Positions 21,179-33,873 of a DNA stretch of 64,000 nt are shown piece after piece (the first letter of the stretch is position 1; every line of letters begins with the position of its first letter). This DNA comes from Marsupella aquatica. Taxonomy: Eukaryota > Marchantiophyta. Location: contig OZ316897.1 of assembly GCA_973895155.1 (NCBI GenBank), positions 1,240,001-1,304,000 on the forward strand. Direction: 5' to 3'. The notes beneath the pieces are model-generated. The model saw nothing but the letters and a program-made list of their open reading frames with translations. It was not told the DNA's origin and did no database searches. The position numbers and the translations under genes were made by a program.

Positions 21179-24100
21179 TTACTTCTTTTTATACTTCCTT
21201 TTTCCTTTGTCGGTAGTACTTGGGCTAGGCTGCGATCTACTGGTATAGGCTTCTGCTAGCTGTATGTGATACTTGGCATTGTTTTCCATAGTATCATGGA
21301 AATCAACTTCCATATATTCACCGGCCACCCTTGTCGACCTGGATTCTTTGTGGAGGACTGTCCTCCATGCAATCCCCTTCTCATTCGGGTAAAAGAACAC
21401 TTGCTCTAACTGCCGTGGGAATACATAGTCCATTCTTTTGGAAGCACCAAGCTCCTTCTGAAAATTCACCTGCCAAAGGCCAGACTCTGAATACCTCATA
21501 CTTGCAGAGGCTTTAGGAGTCCAAGATGGGTTTGCCCATCGCCCTTTGAAAAGGACCACTTCCTTTCTCAATCCCCCATAGTTTAGTACTAATATGTCTG
21601 TCAACACTCCCACATACTGCACCAACTCATCTATTGTTGCACCTGCTCTATTCACTCGCTTCTCAGTGAATGTAGAAGCCATCCCAGAATCAAATGTCTT
21701 GAACCCAGAAGAGTCACAGTCAATCAAAGAGCCAAGTGATGGAACGGTTCTCCAATGATGCCCATAGGCTCTGCAGGCCTTATATTGCAACACCTTCAAA
21801 CTAGGTGGTACACTGTACCCTGTCAACACAGATCTTTGAACCTCATCCTCAAAATGGTGGGACCTAATTGAAGCTTCAAACCATTCTGTGAAAGGAGGTA
21901 ACTCTCTCAAATCAGAGGGATACTGTACAGGACGCTTTCGATTCCCTAGATTCTTCATCCATTCTTTCCTGATTTCTGCTCTGCGCTTGGTGATGGCCTC
22001 ATTGGCATCATCATAAATCCTACATGCATGGCAACAATTACCAATGTCAACTTCTAGTCCCACACAAACAACAAAACATTTTAGACTATTGACTGTCAAT
22101 TAATAATGATAATCATAATCAACATGCCTCAATGGACCAAGCTCATACCTGTACCATGGTTTCACTTGCTCTTCATTCTCCAGTATGTAATGATGCATAG
22201 CTATCATTTCACTCCATTGCATGGTTCTCTCTTTTGCAGCTCCTTCCAAGACAATGCCTGCAACACCAGGATTCTCCTCCAAGTCCCATGTTCTCTTTCC
22301 TGTCCCTTTAGCATCTATCATGTACTCAGAAAGGAATCCTATGGATTCATCTAGAATGTAGCCTTCAGCCATGGAAGCCTCTGGACGTGCCTTGTTTCGA
22401 ACAAAACCTTTCAAGGTCTTCAGATGTCTTTCTATTGGATACATCCATCTAATGTTCACTGGGCCACACAGGTCTAGTTCCTCCACTACATGAATCATCA
22501 AGTGGGTCATCACATCAAAGAAACTTGGTGGGAAGTGAATTTCCATAATGCAGAGTGTGAATGCAACATCCATCATCAGGTCATTGTACTGTGAAGGATC
22601 CCAAACCTTGGCACAAATGTTACGCCACACATTGCTCACCCTAGCGATGGCCAAGCGAACACCTTCATCAAGTAATCCCATAGTTGCCAATGGGATAATT
22701 TGTTGCATGAGGTGATGGAAATCATGAGATTTCAACCCAGATAACTTCTTCTTGACTGTAACACACCTAGCCAGAGAACTAGCAAAACCAGTGGGCCCTT
22801 TGAAGGTCAACAATACCTCCAAGAACTTTGTCTTCTCACTCTTACTCAAGCAATATGGGGCTGGTGGCATGACCTTAGGACCTTTTGGATCCTTATTCGG
22901 TACAAGCCACAGGTGTTCTCGCACTTGCAGGTCTTTCATGTCCTCTCGAACAGCAGGAGTATCCTTAGTTCCCAGGATAGTATGTACAATGTTGTGGGCA
23001 AGATTCTTCTCACAGTGCATTGGATCAAGACAATGGTTGATGAGAAGTTGCTGCATTAGACAGTACAATACAAAGTGAGTTAGAATCAAGAATGCAGAAC
23101 TTTACTGCATAGGAGTACACAAACTAAGTGGATTGGACAATCAGGAACCAGATACTTACACTCCAGTAAGGCAACTTGTATAATCCAGTAGCCCTCTTCA
23201 CTCCATGCGTCTTTATTGGAGAATCATCATCATCAAATTTATTCCCTGCTTTCTTTTTCACATACGCAGTTGTCTCCTCTCCCCAACGTAGCCTGTCAGA
23301 GCTGGACATTCTACATGGTGCAGGTTCTGCCTCAACCTCCCCATCAAAGTATTTTGCCACTTCTTGATTGCGAAAAGGATGCCTAGGTGGTAACCATCGA
23401 CGATGGCCAGCAAACAGTAACTTTTTCAAGTGTGAAGAACCTTGTGCCATGCATTTTGGCCCACAAACAACACATCCTCTATACCCTGCATGTTGTTGGC
23501 CAGAAACTAAACCATATGCAGGGTAATCATTGATTGTCCACAATACCGAAGCCCTTAGCTTGAATTGTTGAGGCAATCCAGGCCTTGGTAGAACATCAAA
23601 ACAATCCACTCCTTCTTTCCATAGTGTCACAAGCTCATCCACGACTGGAGCCATGTATATATCAAACTGCTCCTCAGTTACTGACTCAGGGCCCGGAATT
23701 AGAAGAGCCAGCATGACAAAGAATTTTTTTGTGGTAAGCCAAGGAGGGATATTATAATTCAGCAGCAAGATTGGCCAGGTAGACCAAGCAGTGGAATTAT
23801 TCCCAAATGGGTTTACCCCATCAAGTGCCAATCCCATTCGGACATTCCTTGGCTCAACAGCAAAACCAGGGTCGATCTCTGTATCCACATGTTTCCATGC
23901 CTTTGAATCTGCTGGATGCCGGACCATGTTGTCCTTGCTCTTGTTCTCATGATGCCAAGTCATGAGTTTAGAAGTCCCTTTCGTGGCATACAATCTCTTC
24001 AATCGAGGGATTATAGGGAAATATCTCAACACCTTCACAGGCTGTTTTGAATTCCCCACTAACTTCATCTTTGGCTGGCCACACTTGGAACAATTTTCCA

Positions 24101-25034
24101 AGTGCGCAGTGTCACCTCTAAATAACATACATCCATTTTCACATACTGGGATTCTCTCATAATCTAAACCTAGTTTTCGCAGTAATTGTTTTGCAGCATA
24201 TAGGTTCTTAGGGAGAGTGTGCTCTGTTGGCATTCCATGCTCAGTCAACAAAGACAGCATGGCATTCACTCCCGTGTTTGAGAAACGATTGTTGTGACAA
24301 ATGTTCAAGAACAACAACATAAAAGAAACTACATCTATCTTACTCCCTGGATATAAAGGTCGCATGGCCTCTTCTAAAGACCCTTGGACAGGCACAGGGT
24401 CTATTGGAGGTCCTGAGAGATTTGTGCCCTCATGATTGGCCTCAGTAGAGGCTGTATCTGCCTCATTCTGCTCATTCTGATCGTTTTGATCATTCTCATC
24501 ATTCTGAAACATTGAGTCTAAATCAAAAGGAGCTACGTTATCCACAAATTCATCACTTTCTTCATAAGCTCTAGCCATTGTCTCCTCAAGTAAATCTCTG
24601 ACCTGCTGTTCAACATCTATTGCAGGGTGGTCTGTGTGGGTTGCCTCAGGGCAATTTCCTGCCTTCAATGCCTCAGGGCAATTTCCTGCTTTCAATGCCT
24701 CAGGGCCATAGTGGCGTATATAATCAGTTCTCCACTCCTCATCAGAAGAGTCCTGACCCTCTCCTACCCAGACTCTACAAGCAGGGTAGCGACCATGCTT
24801 AACAAGATGTTGTCGAGTAGTCTTTCGAGTGGTCTTATAATTCCCTTTGCATCGCATGCAAGGGCAATACATTCTATGATCAGCACTACCAGCACAGGCT
24901 CTCTGTTCTCGGGCCCATAAATTATCATCTCGATGTTGGATTCAACTCGGATCGAAGGAAGGCACAGTTGGATGGTGAACTGCCTCTGTTGTATGTCCAG
25001 TGTTGCGTGACCCAGCCTGGCTAGAAGAAGCCAT
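21179..25034 (-). CDS. tnpD: CACTA tnpD-type transposase, spliced
   Basis: Catalyses cut-and-paste of the element. Domains in order: a transposase-associated Cys domain (YCPCMRCKGNYKTT, about 24870-24740), the Tnp2 core (MGLALDGVNPFGNNSTAWSTW near 23830, then LLIPGPES and WTINDYPAYGLVSG), DUF4218 (SHDFHHLMQQ, FPPSFFDVMTHLMIHVVEEL, RWMYPIERH; about 22720-22400) and DUF4216 (YVGVLTDILVLNYGG; about 21620-21350). I place introns at 23159-23051 and 22148-22020, both with GT/AG ends and preserved frame. The protein ends in a basic KGKRKYKKK tail. The first possible ATG is at 25034, but an in-frame TGA follows after 30 codons; otherwise translation would start at 24872, inside the Cys domain. The element may therefore be inactive. 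Confidence 0.88.
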
Positions 25035-28000
25035 GATTGCAGCACTACCTAATCAAATACACAATTGCACTTCTTTCTTCTGTGTCATATTGCACAGCAT
25101 ACGAATTTGTTCTAGACCACTCCAAACCCTTCCATACTATTTTCTAGAGTATCATGTGAAGCAAATGTGTGCACAAGTGAAGGATACTGTACATACAATT
25201 GAGGTAGAGTACTCCAACTGACGTAAAGGCAGCCCCCACTTTAGCCTTCATTGACAATAGAATAGTACATGCATTCCAACAACAGGTAAACACTGAGCAT
25301 ATTAGATTGGAAATCATTTACTTGGGTACACAACCTACTCCTCATAGAATATTGTAAGTGGTAATGGTTATTTGAAGGAGATTGGGAGAGAGGCAGAGCA
25401 ATAAGCGGAATGCAGATGGAAATGCAAAGCAAGTGGCCAAGGGATGGCAGGAGAAAAGCAATCTATTCAGTGAATGCGGACATTCCCGAATAATGAAGTG
25501 AACCATCCACAGACTTGAGCAATGCACAGTAAAAATTTGACAGATGACCCATGCCACGGAAGCATATGGATTGTTCCTCAAAATTAAATGAGACTATGAG
25601 AGGACATAAGTTCACGACCAGGAAAGACTCTCACCTTGCAGCAAGGAGATTCTCAAAGCTCACCCGCAGGTCCTTGTAGCTCCAATATCCACCTCAAATC
25701 AGAGAAACAATCTTTGATTTTGGAAAAGGAGTTTCTTGCATAACATTACACACAATGAGCAAAGTATATCTCCTACGAAGAGCACAATCAATTTCTTTCA
25801 TATTGTCAAAGATTGTTACAATTTGTTGTTGTTTCTACAAATAATGAGAACCTGCATATTGATCTTGATGGACATCAATTCATTCAACTTCTTTAAATCT
25901 CACAAATATATTCCACCGATATATTTTGCTCTGCAGAATGGTTCTGAGCTCATAAAATGATGCACAGCCCACCCTGGGCTGAGCCAAGAACAAAAGGTAA
26001 GATTAAATTAAGCTTCCAGCTTTGGGTTTTTCCACAACCTATAGTTAGCTACACAGTTAATTACTGTAGTGATCATTTCACGCTGATCAAGATATGTGGA
26101 AACACAAGATAGGAAGCATAGAACAAAACTGATGAAGCAAACGACAGTGATGGAGACAATACGGAATTCATGAATTAAATCAGAACCGCCCTCCAAGGGA
26201 ATTAGTGAGTTTGTAGCAACTTTGTTGAGGATTTTTGTAGAAAACGTCACCTTGGAATGAAGCACCACCGCAACAAAAAGCGACCTGGAAGCAAAAGGCG
26301 GGGCAAAAGGCTATCTGCTGTCTCTTCTGACATGGTACCTTAATTTCAGTCGATCTACGCTAAAAGCTTGCATTTTATTTTCTTCAGGTAATATCATGAC
26401 AATGAGAACAAGGGACGTCTAATACCGCTGTCTCGACGCAATGAATGGCTTCGAAGTACAGGTTCATTGTATTGTATGGCATCTGGAGCCCAAATTCAAA
26501 CAGGCCAAAACTCATTTTTGCCAAAACCTCTTCGAACCCAGGGCTGAGCCAGGAACATCCGAGAATGGAAAATCAATCTTAGAGCAGGAAAAAAAATAGA
26601 TTGAGATAGGCACGAACATGCATGGAAACCTATACAGACCAGAATGGAAACGCCCTTCAAACTGGGACTCTGCTCTTGGTTGATCGCTGTTGCTACTACT
26701 CGCCAGACATTGCCCTTCATTGAAACTGAAAACAAAATTTGATAGCATTGGGCAGTGTAAGTGCAAATGACAGCATTAAAAAGCAACAGCAATCTCAAGG
26801 ATTGAGGTGGGGTTTCAGGTAGCGTTGGCATACAATCCCTAAGTAGGTAGCAGATGCTAGGCCTAGTCATGGGGTAAAAAATGTCGTTGCATATGGCATT
26901 CAGAAAGCTAGAAAAACAGACAAAGGGGTCCAAAAGCATTCATGAGCTAAGCGAGAGCTCTACATAGAATATTAGCAACAAATTGAATCACAGGAAGAAC
27001 AGATTACAACACACATTGCAAGCAGTAGGATTTATATAGCATGGACAAAATACCTAGTTGCAGCCGCACTTAGCCCAATCCCCGAAGCAGTAGGTAGCCG
27101 CTCCGTTCACACCCCTCCCTTGCAGCAGCGGGTCGCCCCTTCCTTGCAGGCAGCTGCTAGCAGGTCCCTGATTGCAACTCACTTGTAGTAGAGCTCGGCC
27201 ACTCGCAGGACAATGTAGTCTCGGCCACCAAGCAGGACTAAGTTGAAGGCCACCAAGTAGGACTAAACTAAAGGCCACCAAGAAGCAAACTATATGGCAA
27301 AAGGAGAAGCCTTCCGGCCTCGGCGTAGCTCCGGCCTCTGTAGCAAGCTTGCGCGCCTCCCGATGAGTAAAGCCCAAAACCAAGGTCGCCTAAACCTCAA
27401 TTGACTAACCAAAATGCAGAGCTGAAAGCGGAGGGAACACAAAGGCAGGATGCAGTAGAGCGAAAGGAATGCAACGTAGAGATTTAACGACAGTTGCGAG
27501 AAGGCAAGGCCCGGATCAGGCAGACTCCATACACATGTCGTCGACTATGTTAACAAATGACGGGCGTTGGAGGAAAATGCCCGAAGAAAACCCAGGCCAA
27601 ACAAGGGTCCTTTGCCAAAAAGCACAATGCATAGGTGCAATAGGAGACAAAATGTGATGGCAGGACAGCCGCTGAGAGCCCTGAAACTCCTTCGCACTTG
27701 TTCACCATATGATGCAGCCTAGAGGTTGCAACTAAAGTCCCCAATACAATCCCGCACTCGTGAAAGACGTTGCTTGTGAGAATGTGGTAAGTGGAACTCT
27801 GCACACGACTCTGCCTTGCAACGATAAACCCTTCATTTAAGACTACGCGCAAATGCCAGAAACCCTCAACATTCAAGATGCTCTGCCAATGTTCTTCGCA
27901 AAACGGAGTCCAATGTGAGTCGGGTGCTTGACAAGGTTCCCGCGACTAAAGGAAGACAGTGCCAGGGCATGAGGGGATGACATGTGGACGGTGGAGATGC

Positions 28001-28240
28001 AACGTCCAACGGGAATGGGAACGGGAAACAAATGCCAAATCGGGGAGAGGGAAGTGGTGGTGGTGGTGATGAAGGGGGACCCATGAAACCCTTTAAAGTA
28101 AAAGGAGGCCATGGTAACATCCCCTCCCCTCATAGTCGCTTTAATATACATGTAAAATCCCCCCAAAAGCATGTCTCCAAATCCCTTGAGAGAACCGTCT
28201 CTACATTGGTAAAACAGAATTTGGTGGATGTTGTCATACT
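25035..28240. other. CACTA 5' region, no gene supported
   Basis: About 3.2 kb upstream of the transposase. Short frames occur on both strands but none has a recognisable domain or sensible length. It probably holds the promoter and untranslated leader of the CACTA transcript, or remnants of captured host sequence. The last part (27980-28130) is GC-rich with Gly-coding repeats and adjoins the right subterminal zone. Confidence 0.5.
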
Positions 28241-30640
28241 TAGACAATGACATATTAGATGACTAATCCCATCCAATTTAGTCATGGCCACATATGACCC
28301 TAATTTTTTGGCAAATCAACAAATAGGGGTAAACTTGCAACACTTGGGGCCCTCACCGGACATGTTGCCTTAGGATTAAATGACACTGCCATTGACACAT
28401 GGAATGACTTGTACTATAGTCAATTGCAAATATGACATCTCACGACACTACACAAATGACAAGAAAGTTCACTCACGAGCTTATAAATGACACAACAATT
28501 TAGAAATGACTTCAAAATACCATGTGGAGTGGGTAGCGTCCCTGATGGCCGGCTAACAGCACCAATATGGCCAATCAGCCCCCCGAGGCCCCAAGAAGTC
28601 ATATTGTCCCTGGTATGCAGGACTGCACTATTGACATCATGAATGACCCCTATTTGTGTCATTTGCTCATATGACATCCCCTGGCATTGCATAAATGACA
28701 AAAACGTTTAATTTAGTCAAGTGCACAAATGACTCTATATCCCTTGCAAATGACAAAATGCGAGTGGTTTGCACCCCTTTGGGCAAATGACTCCAAAGTC
28801 ATACAACTTGGGAGTGTTTTGCCCAAAGTTGGGCCATGCCCTTCCATGATGCAAAATGTGTGTGTTAAAAAGTGTTGTGAAGGCCAAGTGGCAAAACTAG
28901 TGGCCCAGGGTTGGTGAGTACCCTGTCGCACACCATGTGGAGTGGGTAGCATCCCTAATGGCCGGCTACGATCATGGATATGGCCAGTCAACCCCTGGAG
29001 GCCCCAAAGAGTCATATTGTCCATGGCATGCATGACTGCAACAGTGACATCATGAATGACCTATTTTTGTGTCATTTGCATGAATGACGTCTCCTAGCAC
29101 TCCCTAAATGACACAAACCCTTAGTCACGTGCACAAATGACTCTAGATCCCTTGCCAATGACGAACAATAGTGGTTTGCACCCCTTTGGGCAAATGACTC
29201 CAAAGTCATACAACTTGGGAGTGTTTTGCCCAAAGTTGGGTGATGCCCTTCCGCGATGTAAAATGTGTGTTTTAAAAAGTGTTGTGGAGGCCAAATGGCA
29301 TAACTAGTGGCTCAGGGTGTACAAGTACCCGATCCCGTAGTATGTGGAGTGGGTAGCATCCCTAATGGCCAGCTGCAATCACAGATATTGCGAATAAGCC
29401 CCCAAAGGCCCCAAGGAGTCATATTGTCCATGGCATGCTTGACTGCCGCATTGACATCATCAATGACTTATTTTGTGTCATTTGCTTAAATGACACCCCT
29501 CGGCACTCCACAAATGACAAAAACTTTTAGTCAAGTGCACAAATGACTCAAGATTCCTTGCAAATGACCAAATTAGAATGATTTGCATCCCTTTGGGCAA
29601 ATGACTCCAAAGTCATACAACTTGGGAGTGTTTTGCCCAAAGTTGGGCCATGCCCTTCCATGATGCAAAATGTGTGTGTTAAAAAGTGTTGTGAAGGCCA
29701 AGTGGCAAAACTAGTGGCCCAGGGTTGGTGAGTACCCTATCGCACACCATGTGGAGTGGGTAGCATCCCTAATGGCCGGCTACAATCACGTATATTGCAA
29801 ATAAGCCCCCAAAGACCCCAAGGAGTCATATTGTCCATGGCATGCTTGACTGCCGCATTGACATCATCAATGACTTATTTTTGTGTCATTTGCTTAAATG
29901 ACACCCCTCGACACTCCACAAATGACAAAAACATTTAGTCAAGTGCACAAATGACTCAAGATCCCTTGCAAATGACCAAATTAGAATGGTTTGCACCCCT
30001 TTGGGCAAATGACTCCAAAGTCATACAACTTGGGAGTGTTTTGCCCAAAGTTGGGTGATGCCCTTCCATGATGCAGAATGTGTGTTTTAAAAAGTGTTGT
30101 GGAGGCCAAGTGGCATAACTAGTGGCTCAGGGTGTACAAGTACCCCATCCCGCACCATGTGGAGTGGGTAGCATCCCTAATGGCCGGCTAATCATACCCT
30201 AAACCCTAAACATATACTAAACCATAAACCTCAAAATAGTCATATGTTGTTTATCATGTCATTTATAACTTTTGGTTTGAATGACTACTAACATTTTTAA
30301 ACACTGATATTTGCATATTTGATTTATTAGTCATTAGTCACCGTCGTCTGAAATGACTTCCCATATGTGAAACACTGATATGACAAAGTTTTTGTTAATT
30401 GTGTCATTCACAAAGACTGTCCAAAATGACTACAACTCATGATTGTTGTCATTATAGCAGTCAAAGTCATTTGGCTCATTGGTTTAAATGACACTATTGC
30501 AAGTATTAGTCATTTTTTGCACCCCGTCATTTTGGACAGTCATTTCAATGTCATTTATGTTATGTCATTTACATATTTTGTCATTTGAGCACATAAGTCA
30601 TATGTGTCATAGTCATAAAAGGCCCCATTTTCTACTAGTG
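28240..30640. repeat. Right subterminal region of the CACTA, motif-dense
   Basis: From the first AAATGAC-type motifs near 28240 to the terminal repeat, this 2.4-kb zone holds dozens of AAATGAC/GTCATTT motifs. Its centre is the tandem block at 28521-30190. It is about three times longer than the left subterminal zone. Confidence 0.85.
28521..30190. repeat. About 408-bp tandem repeat, four copies plus a partial fifth
   Basis: Units start with CATGTGGAGTGGGTAGC (one with TATG) at 28521, 28934, 29341, 29748 and 30156, giving periods of 413, 407, 407 and 408 bp. Each unit contains several AAATGAC motifs and the marker TTTGGGCAAATGACTCCAAA. The fifth copy breaks off after about 35 bases, and the terminal zone follows. 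Confidence 0.92.
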
Positions 30641-30643
30641 AAG
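30641..30643. repeat. Target-site duplication of the CACTA element, right copy
   Basis: AAG, matching 16858-16860. Confidence 0.9.
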
Positions 30644-30775
30644 TTCAATTCCTTGATATTTTTGAATTTGATGAACCTAACCCCTTGTCACCTTCAGATA
30701 TGAAGAAGCATCAAGTTATTGGTGTTCAGGATAGAAGCCAGGAGGAGTGTTATACCCAACCGGAAAACACGGGAG

Positions 30776-30882
30776 AACAGGTTGAACCGGATTCCGATAT
30801 TCCTGGACAGGTTGAACCGGATTCCGATATTCCCGGACAGGTTGAACCGGATTCCAATATTCCCGGACAGGTTAAACCGGCC
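30776..30882 (+). repeat. 30-bp in-frame tandem repeat in the protease-RT linker of B
   Basis: Three and a half copies of a unit containing GGTTGAACCGGATTCC encode a ten-residue repeat, GQVEPDSDIP. It lies directly before the UGA. The core GAACCGG recurs many times in the 3' region of B (34060-36310). Confidence 0.9.
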
Positions 30883-30888
30883 TGACTA
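30883..30888 (+). promoter_or_regulatory. Candidate readthrough signal (UGA CUA) in element B
   Basis: The stop at the protease-RT boundary is TGA followed by CTA, the type II readthrough context known from several RNA viruses. The frame is open on both sides. Element A has UGA at the corresponding boundary but with a type I context. Since B is decayed, the present state may not be the active one. Confidence 0.55.
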
Positions 30889-33860
30889 TTTCCACCCCAA
30901 CCGTCAAAGTCTACCTTGTTTGTTGAACCTACACGAGAAAATAGAGTTCGATCACCTGACCCTACGGAACTTGACCCCGTTGAGAACATGGCCAATTGGG
31001 AATTTGAATCCATGGGATTCACAGAAGGCATAGTAGACCCAAAGGCTTGCCAAAAGATTGAGATTGAACCAGGGAAGTTTCTAAATATCAGCCAACACAT
31101 TCAAGGTGAATAAGTATATCTCTTTACTGAAACAATATCGAGACATTTTCGCCTGGAGCCACAAAGACATCAAAGGAATTCACCCATACCTTGGGCAACA
31201 TCGGATTGATCTCCTGGAAGGATCAGTACCTATTCGGCAAAGGCAGTACCGTCTCAACCCTAAGTATTCTATTATGGTTAAAGAAGAGATAGACAAGCTA
31301 ACCGAAGCAGGATTTATTTTTCCAGTACTTAGCAGTGAATGGGTATCCCCCATTGTCATTGTGCCCAAGAAGTCCGGCCCCGATGGAAAAGTAAAGATCC
31401 GCGTGTGTCAAGATTATCGAAAACTGAATGCAGTAACAAGGAAGGACCACTACCCCTTACCATTCATTGATATCGTGCTTGATACAGTAGCTGCTCACTC
31501 TCTTTTCAGTTTCTTAGATGGTTACTTGGGGTACAACCAAGTTTCAGTACGAGAAGGGGATCGGGATAAAACCACCTTCACGACGGATTGGGGGACATAT
31601 GCATTTAATGTGATGCCCTTTGGACTGTGTAATGCTCCTGGAACATTCCAAAGAATAATGATGATTATTTTCCAGGAATATCTTCATCGGTTTCTAGAAA
31701 TTTTTATTGACGATTTTTGTGTGTTTAGTTCAGCCGAATCACACTTAGAGAAACTTCGCTTGACCTTTCAAAAATGTAGGGAGGCACAACTCTGCTTACA
31801 CCCAGACAAATGCTTTATTGGTATGAAAGAAGGCATTTTACTAGGCCATGTCATCTCTAGCCGAGGAATTGAGGTGGATGTTGAAAAAGTTAAAATTATA
31901 CAAAAGTTACAACCCCCCACCGACTTGAGAGCTTTAAGAGGGTTCCTAGGCTATGTTGGTTACTATTATCGATTCATTTGAAACTATGCTAACATTGCTA
32001 TGCCTTTGACTCAACTGCTGAAAAAGGACATTGATTATGAGTGGACCAATGTAAGACAACAGGCCTTTGAAGAACTAAAGGACAGATTAACCAAAGCCCC
32101 GGTGTTGATTCCCCCAAATTGGGAGAAAGATTTTCATGTGTACATAGACTCTTCCGCATTTTGCATTGGTGCAGTGCTCAGTCAATTAAATGATGATAAG
32201 AAGGATCAACCAATTTACTTTGCAAGTCGGCAGATGAATGCTGCAGAAAAGAACTACACCGTCACCGAACGAGAAGCATTGGGTGTCATTTTCTCCTGTA
32301 AGAAATTCCGTCACTACCTACTTGGATACAAGACCTTTTTTCATACAGACCATTCATCATTGAAGTATTTGGTGAATCAGGCCGACTTGTCAGGAAGAAT
32401 TGCTAGATGGGTTTTGTTGTTACAAGAATTTAACTTTGAAGTACAAGTAAGACCTGGGAAACACCATGACAATGCCGATTTCCTTTCCCGCTTACCTGGT
32501 GAAGATAGTATCAATCCGTTATCGGATGATTTCCCTGATGAGGATCTATGGCATGTGGAAGGTGAAGATTCACTTTACTTTGATATTGTTCAAATGCTTA
32601 CTCACTTAGGAATCTTCCCTCCTAACTTAAGCCAGGAACAACAAGCAGTATTCATGCATAAGGTAGGTCCTTACACCTTACAACGAGGAACTTTGTACAA
32701 ACTAACTCCCGACCAGAGATTGAAGCGTTGCCTCGAGACACGTGAAGTGGACAGAGTGATTGCAGCTATGCACACAGAACAGGCTGGCGGTCACTATGCG
32801 GTGAATGTTACTGTTAAAAAAATAAAAGATGCTGGTTATTGGTGGCCAACAATGCACCGCGACACTCACAAGTACATACAATCTTGTGACCCATGCCAGC
32901 GTATGGGTAAGCCTACTGCAACTTCCCATTGGCCTCTAACACCCATTATGCCTTTAGCACCATTTGAAAAGTGGGGTATTGATTTTATAGGACCCATACA
33001 GCCTGCTGCTGTACACACTCGCAATAGATACATTATCTTAGCAACAGATTTTACCACCAAATGGGTTGAAGCTCGAGCCACAAGAAAGAATGACGCTGCC
33101 ACTGCGGCTAAATTCCTTTTTGAAGATATTATTACCAGATTTGGTTGTCCATTAGAGCTTGTTAGTGATAGGGGCTTGCACTCTCTCAATAACACCATTG
33201 AGCATATCACTAACAAATATCTAATCAAGCATAGGAAGACTACTCCTTATAACCCTAAAGCAAATGGCTTAACTGAGAAGGCTAACGGGTTAATGGAGAA
33301 AATATTAGTTAAAGTGGTTTCTGCACATAAGACGGATTGGGACCAAAAGCTTCATTCAGCCTTGTGGGCTTATCGCACTGCAGAAAAGATAACCACTAAA
33401 CGCACACCCTTTTATTTAGTTTATGGTTTAGATACTGTGGTCCCCATAGAATTTGAAATACCCACAGCACGAATTGATATTTCTGACCGTCTTCCCGTTG
33501 AGGATAGTCAAATCAGTAGATTAGAAGATTTGGAAAAATTAGAAGAAGATAGACATTTTTCTCTTTTAGAAACTCGAAGGCAACAACAACAACGTGCTTC
33601 TCGCTTTGACCGGAAGATGAAACCAGTAAAGATTGTGGAAGAGGATTATGTTTTATTATATGACAACAGATATTTTGCCTTTCCGGGCAAACTACATACA
33701 AGGTGGCTTGGACCATACCAAGTAAAGTATATCTTCTCTAATGGATCCTTACAACTAGCGGACCTTGACGGGCAAGAACATTCTACTCGAGTTAATGGTT
33801 CCCGGGTGAAGAAATATTTCCTACCTACAGATGATGGTTTGTGAGGGCGCAACACCATTT

Positions 33861-33873
33861 GAGGAGGGGGCTA
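33861..33873 (+). other. Polypurine tract of element B
   Basis: GAGGAGGGGGCTA followed by TGTGAGATG. It matches the arrangement at the 3' LTR of element A (GGAGGGCTA then TGTGG). A second purine run, AGGAAAGGAAGGAAG before TGATATG at about 36353-36370, is an alternative. Confidence 0.55.

Larger units (their letters stand above)
16861..30640 (-). mobile_element. CACTA (En/Spm) DNA transposon, 13,780 bp
   Basis: The left end begins CACTAGTACAAAATAGGG and the right end, read inverted, begins CACTAGTAGAAAATGGGG; the TSD is AAG. Both subterminal regions are packed with AAATGAC/GTCATTT motifs in both orientations. Inside, on the minus strand, lie a tnpD-type transposase and a second En/Spm-type gene. 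It sits inside the protease-RT linker of element B. Confidence 0.95.
30644..33844 (+). pseudogene. pol: Element B linker, RT, RNase H and integrase, broken
   Basis: Continues the gag-protease frame after the CACTA. After a short repeat-containing linker, an in-frame UGA (30883) precedes RT: YRKLNAVTRKDHYPLPF, FLDGYLGYNQV, PFGLCNAPGTFQR and F-I-D-D near 31707. RNase H starts near 32120 (FHVYIDSSAFCIGAVLSQL). Integrase shows the zinc-binding H-H-C-C region (GGHY...CDPCQRMG, 32785-32910), then the catalytic core with GIDFIGP, VSDRG and an E in LTEKAN. No chromodomain follows; the end is GPYQVKYIF...VKKYF. A frameshift near 31110 and a TGA at 31979-31981, in the conserved RxYA position, disable it. 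Confidence 0.92.

Noticed and set aside
27054-27383. Minus-strand frame with a hydrophobic stretch in the CACTA 5' region
   Set aside because: No recognisable domain, no supporting splice pattern, and composition typical of GC-rich non-coding sequence.
16861-30640. Repetitive AAATGAC zones considered as a CRISPR-like or satellite array
   Set aside because: Spacing is irregular, both orientations occur, and the zones are bounded by CACTA termini, so they are transposon subterminal repeats.
30719-31033. 104-codon frame overlapping the linker of element B
   Set aside because: It is a shifted reading of the same 30-bp repeat; the frame in phase with protease and RT is the one at 30685-30885.
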